This document shows positions 1-5,714 of a stretch of DNA of 5,714 nt, piece by piece; positions within the stretch are counted from its first letter, which is position 1; each line of letters starts with the position of its first letter. The stretch lies in contig JAMCWS010000124.1 of the NCBI GenBank assembly GCA_023480605.1, positions 1 to 5,714 on the forward strand, given 5' to 3'. The notes below the pieces were generated by a model, which saw only the letters and a program-made list of their open reading frames with translations, had not been told where the DNA came from and made no database searches. The position numbers and the translations under genes were made by a program. The DNA comes from a bacterium (lineage in GTDB: Bacteria > Sumerlaeota > Sumerlaeia > MVZB01).

Positions 1-1
1 C

Positions 2-307
2 GGAACGCCGCTCTACATAGACATTTTCACAATTGTCGAACAAGGCCCAAATCAGTACATTGCCGCGGGAAGTAAAGTTCAATGGGGCATGGACGCTTCA
101 GATTTTGCATACAGAGCCTATCTCGCCCAGATTAGGCCTCCCATCAAAACCGGTGCGCGGCTGGGTTCATTGTATTCGATGCATTCGGCCAAGGCAACCA
201 ACCAGGGCTCATATGCACATCCCAGTGAGATCACGTCGCTCGCGGGACATTCGCGAGTGTGTATGTGGCCCATGCGCGACGACGAATTCATCGTGGAGGA
301 AGAGTAG
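2..307 (+). CDS. C-terminal part of an unrecognised protein (5' end outside window)
   Basis: An open frame enters from the left edge and stops at TAG 305-307, giving 101 residues. It begins GTPLYIDIFTIVEQ, has aromatic and hydrophobic alternation in its first third, and ends in a strongly acidic tail (RDDEFIVEEE). The amino-acid pattern looks more protein-like than the antisense frame at 118-357, which is why I prefer this strand. I see no catalytic motif, membrane segment or repeat, and I do not recognise a family. It converges on the phage-like minus-strand genes, with only 39 bp between the two stop codons and no clear hairpin there. It probably belongs to the same element, but that is inferred from position only. 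An internal ATG at 89 would give a 72-residue product, but the reading frame upstream of it looks equally coding. Confidence 0.55.
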   Translation, partial: GTPLYIDIFTIVEQGPNQYIAAGSKVQWGMDASDFAYRAYLAQIRPPIKTGARLGSLYSMHSAKATNQGSYAHPSEITSLAGHSRVCMWPMRDDEFIVEEE

Positions 308-346
308 CGAATGTGAGTATGAATCGCTCCCCCAACGGCCTTGTGC

Positions 347-676
347 TCAGCCCCCATCCAGCTCACCGCATCCGGTGGCAAAGAGCCGCGGCTCAATCCA
401 GTTGCGATCGTAGAGAATGGGAATCCCCGCCGTATGCCGGTCGTCCCCGGTGAGCAGAAAAGCAAAGTTGGACTGCGCCGTCGGGATGCGGTAGATCAGA
501 GAGTGCGGCAGCACCATCGCCGCGGAGATGAGGCGCCCCGTGTCCTGATCTTCCAGAACGACCACCCGCTCGCGCGCCAGCGTCGCGTGAATGTTGCACG
601 GAAAAAGGTTGCGCTGCCGATTCTTGTCAGCTTCGATATTCTCCTGCACCATCTGTTGGGTGCGAGTTAAATTCAT
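347..676 (-). CDS. Hypothetical 109-aa protein, coupled to the upstream hub-like gene
   Basis: I do not recognise the family. The start is ATG 676-674, which overlaps the TGA (675-673) of the 528-residue gene in an ATGA junction. A GGGAGG box sits 7 nt upstream, so this start is well supported over the longer frame opening at 736. The N-terminal 25 residues are polar and probably helical (MNLTRTQQMVQENIEADKNR). The middle holds a beta-rich stretch (RERVVVLEDQDTGRLISAAMVL, roughly residues 35-56), followed by PHSLIYRIP and a tail with ILYDRNWIEPRLFATGCG. There is no signal peptide or membrane segment. Coupling to a baseplate-hub-like gene suggests co-expression in fixed ratio, so a small baseplate or tail accessory subunit or an assembly factor is possible. 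That role is inferred from context alone. Confidence 0.72.
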   Translation of the reverse strand: MNLTRTQQMVQENIEADKNRQRNLFPCNIHATLARERVVVLEDQDTGRLISAAMVLPHSLIYRIPTAQSNFAFLLTGDDRHTAGIPILYDRNWIEPRLFATGCGELDGG

Positions 677-2259
677 TGCCTTCCCTCCCGTTCTTCCGTG
701 CCCTGCAGACTGATGTCCGCGTTGCCATAGCGCCACTGATTGACGATTGTCTTCAACGATCCCCAGAAACCCTCCTTGAAAGGCTTCCGGGCCTCCTCAA
801 GACGTTCGTCCAGCGTGTCATTCACATTGCCAATGAGTTTGATACTCGCCGTGCTGCCGTGACTTGCGTAAGGCCACCATGTGCGGCCTTGGTAGAAGAG
901 TGGAAAAACGGAAACCGGATGATTTACCGTCCGGTCACGATCGCTGACTTTGCCGAGCAACCCATGGCACAAATGATCGGCCTTGTGCCAGGCGCTGTTG
1001 AACCACTCCAGATTCATTGGATTCGCCGTCCATAGCGTTCCCAGGGTGACCTTGACCGGCTCCGAAACGATCCCACCCACCACATTGCCCGCAGCCTGGC
1101 CAACGCTCGGTTGGTCATACTCCTTCTCGGGATCGAAGTCGCGCGGGATCAGGATACACTTGTGCAAACGCAGTTGATTAGGGGTCAGCATGTCCTGGGG
1201 CGCGACCAGAACATCGGGCTTCACCACGTAGTAATAGCCGTTCTCCCGATCGAAGTGCAGGATGGATTCGGCGACTTCGACCGCCCCGTACATCCGGTTG
1301 GCTTCGTCGTAGAGCATGATCACGTCGTTGGGCCAGATGTCGGCGTCGCCGCGGATCCACAGCTCGCCGTAGTAGGCGCGCCGGAGGCAGTCGGCGAGGA
1401 TGGAGACCTGGTAACGCAGCGCCATGTCCTCGTCGGTGACATTGCGTTTTTCGACATAGAGGTTGCGGATCTGGTCCTTTGGCATCATGGCGTCGAAGAT
1501 GAGGACCGGCTTCACGCCGATCGCTCCGGTCGAGTGGCGCGAGACCTGGGTGTCCGACACGGCGCCGGTGATGCCGTCCGGGTTGTGCTCCAGCGGCATG
1601 TTCGAATTGACGTAAGTTGAGCGGACTGAATTAGACCAGTCATTGGCTTCGGACTTGGTCTGCTTGCCGATGTCCGCCAGCGCATGACCCGCATTGCTAC
1701 ACAAGGTGGCGAAAACACGGACATCCACATTGCGATCCCAACCCAGCGTCACGCAGGTGTAGATGTACTTGGTCATCTTGAGGTTGTTGCGGATGAGATT
1801 CTCGCCCGAGCGGCAGAGATGATACTTGCGAAACGGCTGCAGGTTCGCCCCGTCCGTCTTGATCTCGCCTTTCAGAGCGCCGTTCCGCATCCGCTCCTGG
1901 AGGTTGTACGTCCGAAGCACGGAGCTTGAGTTGACGTAGGGTGTGTCCGGCATCCCCAGAAACAGGGTCGCGCGCGAGTCGTAGGGGCGCACGGCGACGG
2001 TCGTGCCGGGATGGTTGAGGCAGATCTCCTGAAGGATCTGCCAAGGGGAACATCCGTGAATCAGGAACGGGTTGTAGATCCGGCAAGCATTCTGGGTGAT
2101 GATCTCCGCGGGGCCGGGGATCGCCGGGAGCCAGATGTTGAGATCCTCGAGACAAAAATCCGAGCGCAACGACCCTCGTCCGCCCGTGTCGCGGATGAGC
2201 TGGAACTTGTCCGACGTCGTCATGCTGTCGAAACCGTATTGTTGTCGACCAGCGTCCAT
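673..2259 (-). CDS. Putative phage baseplate/tail hub-like structural protein
   Basis: A 528-residue soluble protein with no signal peptide or membrane segment. Residues about 51-110 read like the first hub subdomain: a helix (SPWQILQEIC, 71-80), then a beta stretch TVAVRPYDSRATLFLG (87-102). Residues 298-316 (GELWIRGDADIWPNDVIML) match the 'I-G-[DN]-P/A-x-I-x-P-x-D' turn of gpD/gp27-type hub proteins. They are followed by VEVAESILHF and GYYYVVKPDVLVA (327-353), like the 'V-x-H-x(n)-G-Y-x-T-x-x-x-P' strand pair of that fold. Proteins of this kind form the central ring that joins tail tube to spike in contractile tails. The first ATG (2259) has no convincing Shine-Dalgarno and an in-frame TGA lies just upstream. 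A second ATG at 2223 (residue 13) is also possible, since the G/C-ending codon pattern only becomes clear from there. The protein seems to lack an N-terminal portion. The 109-aa gene follows with a 4-bp overlap. The hub assignment rests on motif resemblance; the coding call is firmer. Confidence 0.7.
   Translation of the reverse strand: MDAGRQQYGFDSMTTSDKFQLIRDTGGRGSLRSDFCLEDLNIWLPAIPGPAEIITQNACRIYNPFLIHGCSPWQILQEICLNHPGTTVAVRPYDSRATLFLGMPDTPYVNSSSVLRTYNLQERMRNGALKGEIKTDGANLQPFRKYHLCRSGENLIRNNLKMTKYIYTCVTLGWDRNVDVRVFATLCSNAGHALADIGKQTKSEANDWSNSVRSTYVNSNMPLEHNPDGITGAVSDTQVSRHSTGAIGVKPVLIFDAMMPKDQIRNLYVEKRNVTDEDMALRYQVSILADCLRRAYYGELWIRGDADIWPNDVIMLYDEANRMYGAVEVAESILHFDRENGYYYVVKPDVLVAPQDMLTPNQLRLHKCILIPRDFDPEKEYDQPSVGQAAGNVVGGIVSEPVKVTLGTLWTANPMNLEWFNSAWHKADHLCHGLLGKVSDRDRTVNHPVSVFPLFYQGRTWWPYASHGSTASIKLIGNVNDTLDERLEEARKPFKEGFWGSLKTIVNQWRYGNADISLQGTEEREGRQ
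684..689 (-). promoter_or_regulatory. Ribosome binding site of the 109-aa gene
   Basis: On the minus strand GGGAGG is followed by a 7-nt spacer (GAAGGCA) and ATG 676-674. It lies inside the last codons of the upstream hub-like gene. It decides the start of the downstream gene and, with the ATGA overlap, points to translational coupling or re-initiation. Confidence 0.75.
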
Positions 2260-2344
2260 CTTGGAAGGCCATCGTCAACATATCGTCACAACAAGCTCTT
2301 GGCGCGATGATGCATTTCGTGTGAGGTGGCCATTTGGAAATCCA

Positions 2345-2388
2345 GTGTCCATAAAGTGCCCAAACCGTGCCCATATTGTGCCCATAAT
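2345..2388. repeat. Four tandem 11-bp direct repeats, candidate integrase arm-type sites
   Basis: Four units start at 2345, 2356, 2367 and 2378: GTGTCCATAAA, GTGCCCAAACC, GTGCCCATATT and GTGCCCATAAT. The core GTGCCCA is exact in three units and has one change in the first. The period is exactly 11 bp, about one helical turn, so proteins bound here would line up on one face. A looser copy, GTGGCCA, lies at 2326-2332, out of phase. The strip is non-coding, between the hub-like gene and the tRNA terminator. Tandem arm-type sites of lambda-family integrases have a similar period and distance from the crossover core. Iterons or a repressor operator for the hub operon are alternatives. Confidence 0.7.
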
Positions 2389-2420
2389 GCAGACACTCGG
2401 GGCGAATAAGGTAAACACAG

Positions 2421-2459
2421 AAAAAAGCCGCAAGTCATTGATTATCTCTGACTTGCGGC
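2421..2459 (-). terminator. Intrinsic terminator after tRNA-Asp
   Basis: Read on the minus strand, a perfect 11-bp stem (GCCGCAAGTCA at 2459-2449, TGACTTGCGGC at 2437-2427) closes an 11-nt loop. Six T residues follow directly (2426-2421). It begins 10 nt after the tRNA CCA end, so it ends the tRNA transcript and shields the repeats and hub operon from read-through. If the tRNA 3' end is an attachment site, this terminator would have come in with the element. Confidence 0.9.
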
Positions 2460-2469
2460 CTAAATTCCA

Positions 2470-2546
2470 TGGCGGGGCCGACGAGACTTGAACTCGCGAC
2501 CTCCGGAGTGACAGTCCGGCACTCTAACCAACTGAGCTACGACCCC
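2470..2546 (-). tRNA. tRNA-Asp (anticodon GUC)
   Basis: A complete 77-nt cloverleaf with encoded CCA. The acceptor stem GGGGTCG pairs with CGGCCCC, including one G-U pair. The D stem is GCTC/GAGT with loop AGTTGGTTA. The anticodon stem CCGGA/TCCGG is perfect around loop CTGTCAC, which carries GTC (2512-2510). The variable loop is AGGTC, and the T stem GCGAG/CTCGT encloses TTCAAGT. The discriminator is G, as expected for bacterial tRNA-Asp, and the general pattern matches the E. coli gene. It appears intact and functional, with a strong terminator behind it. Its 3' end faces a phage-like gene block, which makes it a likely integration target. Confidence 0.97.
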
Positions 2547-2919
2547 GCACCGTATTGTCCGCCCATCCGCAGGCGCCTGAAACCTTGGGGCTTCGGCGTC
2601 CAGAACCTGCCTTACGCTCTGCGGCGCGAATGCAAACGGATCGAGCATTCACCCGGCGAACAACCGAAATAATAGCATGCCTAATGGTTCCCGGCGTTGT
2701 CAAGACTCAAATACCCCGGGATATTCCCCGTTTTTTTTAAAAAGCGTATCCACTTCCGACGTCGGCACAACCCAACAGCCACAAGCCTTTAGCATTTTTC
2801 GGGGCGATTTTTTTTTGGATGGTCCTGGCAAATGCGCCGCGGCGCCGTACGGAAATCCATCGCGAAATCGGGAACTGAACGTCCCCCGCACCGGCGAGCC
2901 ATCGTCGCTGTTGGCATTC
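2547..2919. other. Intergenic region without a supported gene
   Basis: These 373 bp separate the tRNA 5' end from the stop of the DUF2784 gene. I find no convincing coding frame; the short frames crossing it have erratic composition. It holds a run of eight T (2731-2738) followed by A residues, and a run of nine T near 2811-2819. It also holds a perfect palindrome CCGACGTCGG (2756-2765) and a GC palindrome around 2835-2850. No clear terminator for the minus-strand DUF2784 gene is visible. The tRNA promoter must lie in or near it. Confidence 0.6.
2669..2677 (-). promoter_or_regulatory. Possible extended -10 promoter for tRNA-Asp
   Basis: On the minus strand TGC followed by TATTAT forms an extended -10 element. 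A perfect TTGACA lies upstream (2703-2698), but the spacer is 23 bp, too long for a normal sigma-70 pair, so the -10 would have to act largely alone. The transcript would have a leader of roughly 115 nt before the tRNA. No better promoter is visible closer to the tRNA. Weak call. Confidence 0.25.
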
Positions 2920-3357
2920 TCACCGCCTGCGCGCTACGGCGCCAAATCCGAAGGGACGCGGACGGACGATACGCCAGGTGATGGCGGTCAAGGCAAAGTA
3001 GAGGATGTAGAGAACCGTGAAAGCCGCCGGCGGCCATGGGTGGAAAAGGATTCGGCTCACCCAGTATTCCACGCAGGACCCCTGGTAGCCCGGCTGGTCG
3101 GCCAGTTGACGCAGCGCGTCTTCCCAGACGGTCAGGGGGCAATAGACTCCGACGAGGGCTTCAAGGGCGATGCAGCCCAGCAACCCCAAGTGAACGGCCC
3201 GCAACCAGGGATTGCGCGCGAACGCCCAGCCGCGCCAGGCGCCGATCCAGACGACCGGCAGACCCAGCGCGACGAACGCCGCCAGCGCCGCGTGCGCCGT
3301 CAGCACGGCGTCGGCCAGCAGGATGTAGAACCGCGGACTCATCGTCGGCCCGTCCAT
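2920..3357 (-). CDS. DUF2784-family integral membrane protein
   Basis: A 145-residue inner-membrane protein matching the DUF2784 pattern throughout and near the usual length. Membrane segments are at about residues 11-41, 54-73 and 111-131. The family signatures are present: ADAVLTAHAALAAFVALG (15-32), RNPWLRAVHLG (48-58), GVYCPLTVWE (70-79) and GSCVEYWVSRILF (93-105). The conserved Cys73-Pro-Leu-Thr-x-x-Glu79 follows the second membrane segment. The biochemical function of the family is not known to me. ATG 3357 opens the frame; ATG 3342 (residue 6, MSPRFYILL) is an equally good start, and neither has a strong Shine-Dalgarno. It is transcribed divergently from the histidine kinase, 159 bp away, and appears to be a single-gene unit. 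It could share regulation with the kinase, but nothing in the sequence proves it. Confidence 0.92.
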   Translation of the reverse strand: MDGPTMSPRFYILLADAVLTAHAALAAFVALGLPVVWIGAWRGWAFARNPWLRAVHLGLLGCIALEALVGVYCPLTVWEDALRQLADQPGYQGSCVEYWVSRILFHPWPPAAFTVLYILYFALTAITWRIVRPRPFGFGAVARRR

Positions 3358-3367
3358 TGGGCTTCAT

Positions 3368-3376
3368 TCTATAACA
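3368..3376 (-). promoter_or_regulatory. Possible extended -10 promoter for the DUF2784 gene
   Basis: On the minus strand TGT followed by TATAGA resembles an extended -10 element. It would start transcription near 3361, only a few bases before ATG 3357 and about 20 before ATG 3342. The latter is the more natural start if this promoter is real. No good -35 hexamer lies at the proper distance. Confidence 0.3.
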
Positions 3377-3407
3377 ACGGCCGTCAAAATGCAGGGAACG
3401 ATGCGGG

Positions 3408-3423
3408 GATTCGATGACGAATC
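3408..3423. repeat. Inverted repeat in the divergent intergenic region
   Basis: GATTCG, a 4-nt gap ATGA, then CGAATC: a perfect 6-bp inverted repeat between the two divergent genes. It lies about 50 bp upstream of the DUF2784 start and about 95 bp upstream of the kinase ATG. Position and symmetry fit a small operator, but its length allows chance occurrence, and no T run follows that would make it a terminator. Confidence 0.4.
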
Positions 3424-3516
3424 GGTTGCGGGCACGCGAACGCGATGGGCCGCAACGCGCCTGGGTCCGACCGAAAACGGTGGCACCCTTCCGGGCCGCT
3501 GTGGCAACATGAGGCC

Positions 3517-5714
3517 ATGGCATCGAAGTGCGACGGGGGCCGGGCGCCGGTAGGCGCCGGCGAGCCCCGGCATGACGGGCGCGGTGCGGATGACCGTCCC
3601 GCGCCGCCGAAAGGATCGGCTTCCTTGGCCAACCGGTCCATCCAGCGCAAATTGCTGTTGCTGATCCTGCCGTTCTGCCTGGTACCGGCGTCGGTTTTCC
3701 TCGTTCTGGTGGGCGCGGGTTCGCGCCTGACCTTCGAGAAGACGCTGGGAATGGAACTGGGCGAGCGTGCCGTAAGTTATGCGCGTCAATTCGACCGTTT
3801 TTTTTCCTGGTCTTTCATCCGCTTTGACGGCGTTGTCGCCCGCTACGGCGCCGACGCCGCGACGCTGGCGCAGGCCCCCGGCCTGGGCACCAGCGTCGAG
3901 GCCGTCGTTTGGATCGACGCCCGCGGCGGCATGCAAGTCAGTCCCGTGGTGGCCGGCAAGAACGATTCCCTGGTCAACCAGATCAGCCGGTCGGCCTCGC
4001 TTTTCAAGGAGTGGTGGGCGGCGCGCGCGTCGATACCGGCGCGCGGCATGTTCACCGAGTTGGAGTTCCTGCTGGCCGGGCAATTGGCGCCGATGCGGTG
4101 CGGCGTGTACGTCTTTCATGACCGGAACGACGGCCTGTTTTTCATCGTCTGCGACGCGGGCCGGTTGGTCGAATCGTATCTGAACCTCCTGGCCCAACGC
4201 CCCGAGTTTCTGCTTGTTTACTCGCGCGCCCTGGGGCCGATTTATTGCACCGAGCCGCTCCAAGGCGCCGTCGCCTCGCGGATCGACGCCTCCCTGGCCG
4301 GCGGCCGGAGCGTCGCCCCCTGGTTCACCGTCGACCTTAAGGGCGACTCGTTCCTGTTTGCCCCGGCGCCGTTGCAATCCATGATGCGCTTCCCCCCGGT
4401 GGGCCGGCGGGCCGGGGCCGTCTGGCTCGTCATCCTGCGTTACGACATGGAGAACTACCTGGGGCCGCGCGACGCCCTCATCTGGACGTCGTTGCTGGTG
4501 ACGGCGGCGGTGGTGGTCATCCTGATGCTGCTGGCCTCGCTGGCGACGCGGCGCCTCATCCGCCCTCTCGACCTGCTGCGCCGCCAGGCCGAGGCGCTGG
4601 CGGGGGGCAACCTGGACGTGCAGGTCACCGTCGGCACGCGCGACGAAATCGGCGACCTGGGCGACGCCTTCAACGTCATGGCCGCCCGGCTGCGCGATTC
4701 CTACCGGTCGCTGGAGGCGCGCCTGCAGGAAAACCGCCTGCGGGCCGAACACATCCACGTCATCAACGAGATCACCAACGCTATCATCCAGGCCCTGAGC
4801 CTGGACGACATCTTCAAAATCCTGCTGCGCGACCTGGGCAAAATCCTCCCGTTCGACGCCTGCTGGCTGGCGCTGTTCGACCGCGACGGCTCGGACCTGC
4901 GCGTCACTCAAATTTTCCCGCCGGTCCTGGTGACCCGGTTCGACAACGGACGGATACCCACGAAGGGCTCGCTGCACGCGCGCGTGGTGGCGGGGCGCGA
5001 GACGCTTCGCGCCGAGGTGAGCGGGGCCGGTCCGGGCGAATTCGTCGAAATCAGCCTGCTCGAAGGCGAAGGATTCAAGTCCTACCTCGTCGCACCCCTG
5101 CCGTCGCGCGACCGGATCATCGGCACGCTGACGCTCGCTTCGACCGCCGCCGCCGCCTACAATGGTGAACTGGCCCGCATCATGACTTCGTTGGCCGGGG
5201 CCGTCAGCGTCGCCATCGAGCAGGCCGACCTGTTCATGAAACTCACCCAGTTCGCGCTGGAACTGGAGCGCAAGGTGGCCGTCAGCGACCGCGAACTGGC
5301 CGCCGCCACGCGTAAACTCAGTCAGACCGAGAAGTATTTCGCCACGGGGCGGATGGCCGGCAACCTGGCCCACGAGATCAACAATCCGCTCGGAATCATC
5401 AAGAATTACCTCGCGCTGGTGAAAAACAACCTGCGCCGGGCCGAGGGCGGCCGCCGCCGAACCGACCCCAGCCTCGAACAATTGGCCGTCATCGACGAAG
5501 AGGTTGACCGGATCGCCCGCCTTGTCCGTCAACTGCTCGATCTGCACCGCCCGGTCGAACAGAAGGTCCAGCCGGTCGATCTCAACGTCCTCATCAGCGA
5601 CATCCTGAAAATCATGGCGCCCGATCTCGAACGCGACCGGATCGCCGTCAGCGCTCGCCTCGACCCCGACCTGCCCCGGCCGACGGCCTCGCCCGACCTG
5701 ATCCGCCAGTTGCT
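3517..5714 (+). CDS. Membrane sensor histidine kinase, HAMP-GAF-HisKA (3' end outside window)
   Basis: At least 732 residues of a two-component sensor that autophosphorylates on histidine and passes the phosphate to a response regulator. From ATG 3517: a polar Gly/Pro/Arg-rich leader (1-36), membrane helix 1 (about 46-66), an extracytoplasmic sensor region (about 67-318) and membrane helix 2 (about 321-343). Next come HAMP (about 344-395; IRPLDLL and DEIGDLGDAFN), GAF (about 416-575) and a coiled linker. HisKA follows, with H-box LAHEINNPLGIIKN, where His619 is the phosphoacceptor. The window ends at SPDLIRQLL, just where the ATP-binding N box should follow, so the catalytic domain and any receiver are out of view. 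Start is uncertain: ATG 3517 has GAGG only 2 nt upstream, ATG 3445 is in frame, and TTG 3625 follows AAAGGA by 9 nt and opens directly before helix 1 (ANRSIQRKLLLL). The sensor region is not a type I can name; a double-Cache-like fold is possible. Codons end mostly in G or C. Confidence 0.95.
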   Translation, partial: MASKCDGGRAPVGAGEPRHDGRGADDRPAPPKGSASLANRSIQRKLLLLILPFCLVPASVFLVLVGAGSRLTFEKTLGMELGERAVSYARQFDRFFSWSFIRFDGVVARYGADAATLAQAPGLGTSVEAVVWIDARGGMQVSPVVAGKNDSLVNQISRSASLFKEWWAARASIPARGMFTELEFLLAGQLAPMRCGVYVFHDRNDGLFFIVCDAGRLVESYLNLLAQRPEFLLVYSRALGPIYCTEPLQGAVASRIDASLAGGRSVAPWFTVDLKGDSFLFAPAPLQSMMRFPPVGRRAGAVWLVILRYDMENYLGPRDALIWTSLLVTAAVVVILMLLASLATRRLIRPLDLLRRQAEALAGGNLDVQVTVGTRDEIGDLGDAFNVMAARLRDSYRSLEARLQENRLRAEHIHVINEITNAIIQALSLDDIFKILLRDLGKILPFDACWLALFDRDGSDLRVTQIFPPVLVTRFDNGRIPTKGSLHARVVAGRETLRAEVSGAGPGEFVEISLLEGEGFKSYLVAPLPSRDRIIGTLTLASTAAAAYNGELARIMTSLAGAVSVAIEQADLFMKLTQFALELERKVAVSDRELAAATRKLSQTEKYFATGRMAGNLAHEINNPLGIIKNYLALVKNNLRRAEGGRRRTDPSLEQLAVIDEEVDRIARLVRQLLDLHRPVEQKVQPVDLNVLISDILKIMAPDLERDRIAVSARLDPDLPRPTASPDLIRQL

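Larger units (their letters stand above)
1..2470. mobile_element. Putative end of a prophage or integrative element at tRNA-Asp
   Basis: The DNA beyond the 3' end of tRNA-Asp carries a phage-hub-like gene and genes of no recognised family. Its codon use is mixed, unlike the strongly G/C-ending codons on the other side of the tRNA. It also carries tandem 11-bp repeats about 80-125 bp from the tRNA 3' end. Tyrosine-recombinase elements commonly insert in tRNA genes and leave the 3' end rebuilt at one border, so this layout suggests an element border near 2470. The other border, the duplicated tRNA 3' fragment and the integrase gene are not in the window. The left limit given is only the window edge. 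Confidence 0.42.

Noticed and set aside
118..465. Minus-strand frame that could continue the hub operon (possible start at 357)
   Set aside because: It overlaps the end of the 109-aa gene, has only a weak ribosome binding site, and its composition looks less protein-like than the + frame 2-307 on the other strand.
1111..1620. A 169-residue + strand frame opposite the hub-like gene
   Set aside because: Its Val/Asp/His-rich repetitive composition is the typical antisense shadow of a G/C-ending coding frame.
1697..2374. A 225-residue minus-strand frame overlapping the hub-like gene start
   Set aside because: Most of it runs out of frame through the hub-like gene and is rich in Arg, Pro and His with no motif. 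Only its upstream part is considered, as a possible lost N-terminus.
2345..2388. CRISPR array
   Set aside because: Units are 11 bp with no separate unique spacers, far too short for CRISPR repeats, and no cas gene is visible.
2698..2703. Perfect TTGACA on the minus strand as a -35 box
   Set aside because: The nearest reasonable -10 is 23 bp away, and a 17-bp spacer lands on GCATGC, which is not a -10 hexamer.
2714..2738. Hairpin-like GGGA/TCCC followed by eight T residues on the + strand
   Set aside because: The stem is only 4 bp before a mismatch and no + strand gene lies upstream, so a terminator call is not supported.
2677..3417. A 246-residue + strand frame crossing the intergenic region and the DUF2784 gene
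   Set aside because: It is antisense to a clearly recognised membrane protein and has low-complexity Gln/Arg/Gly/Pro content.
3364..5547. A 727-residue minus-strand open frame opposite the histidine kinase
   Set aside because: It is rich in Gln, Arg, Asp, Ala and Gly with no recognisable domain, while the + strand encodes clear HAMP, GAF and HisKA motifs. Long antisense frames are expected opposite genes with G/C-ending codons.

Overview
The window joins two different kinds of bacterial DNA on either side of a tRNA-Asp gene. The right part (about 2547-5714) is GC-rich, with codons that mostly end in G or C. It looks like ordinary chromosome of a high-GC bacterium; I cannot name the phylum from these genes. 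The left part (1-2469) has more mixed composition and carries phage-like genes with no housekeeping relatives.

Left to right: the 3' end of an unrecognised + strand gene (2-307) converges on a two-gene minus-strand operon. That operon is transcribed as a 528-residue protein resembling a phage baseplate/tail hub (2259-673), then a translationally coupled 109-residue protein of unknown function (676-347). Upstream of the hub gene lies a non-coding strip with four tandem 11-bp repeats (2345-2388) and a strong intrinsic terminator (2421-2459). Next comes tRNA-Asp(GUC), 2546-2470 on the minus strand, so its 3' end faces the phage-like block. This matches the usual layout of a prophage or integrative element inserted at a tRNA 3' end. 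I read 2470 as the approximate element border and the 11-bp repeats as candidate integrase arm-type sites. No integrase or second attachment site is in view.

Right of the tRNA is 373 bp without a gene. It is followed by two divergent genes: a DUF2784-family integral membrane protein (3357-2920, minus) and a large membrane-bound sensor histidine kinase (3517 to beyond the window, plus). The kinase has an extracytoplasmic sensor region, HAMP, GAF and HisKA domains. It is cut by the window edge just before the ATP-binding N box. The long minus-strand open frame opposite the kinase is a GC-driven shadow.

The most interesting unit is the tRNA-Asp/terminator/11-bp-repeat/hub arrangement. It has the layout of an attachment end next to phage tail genes, with a hub-like protein that lacks an obvious ribosome binding site and may have lost its N-terminus.
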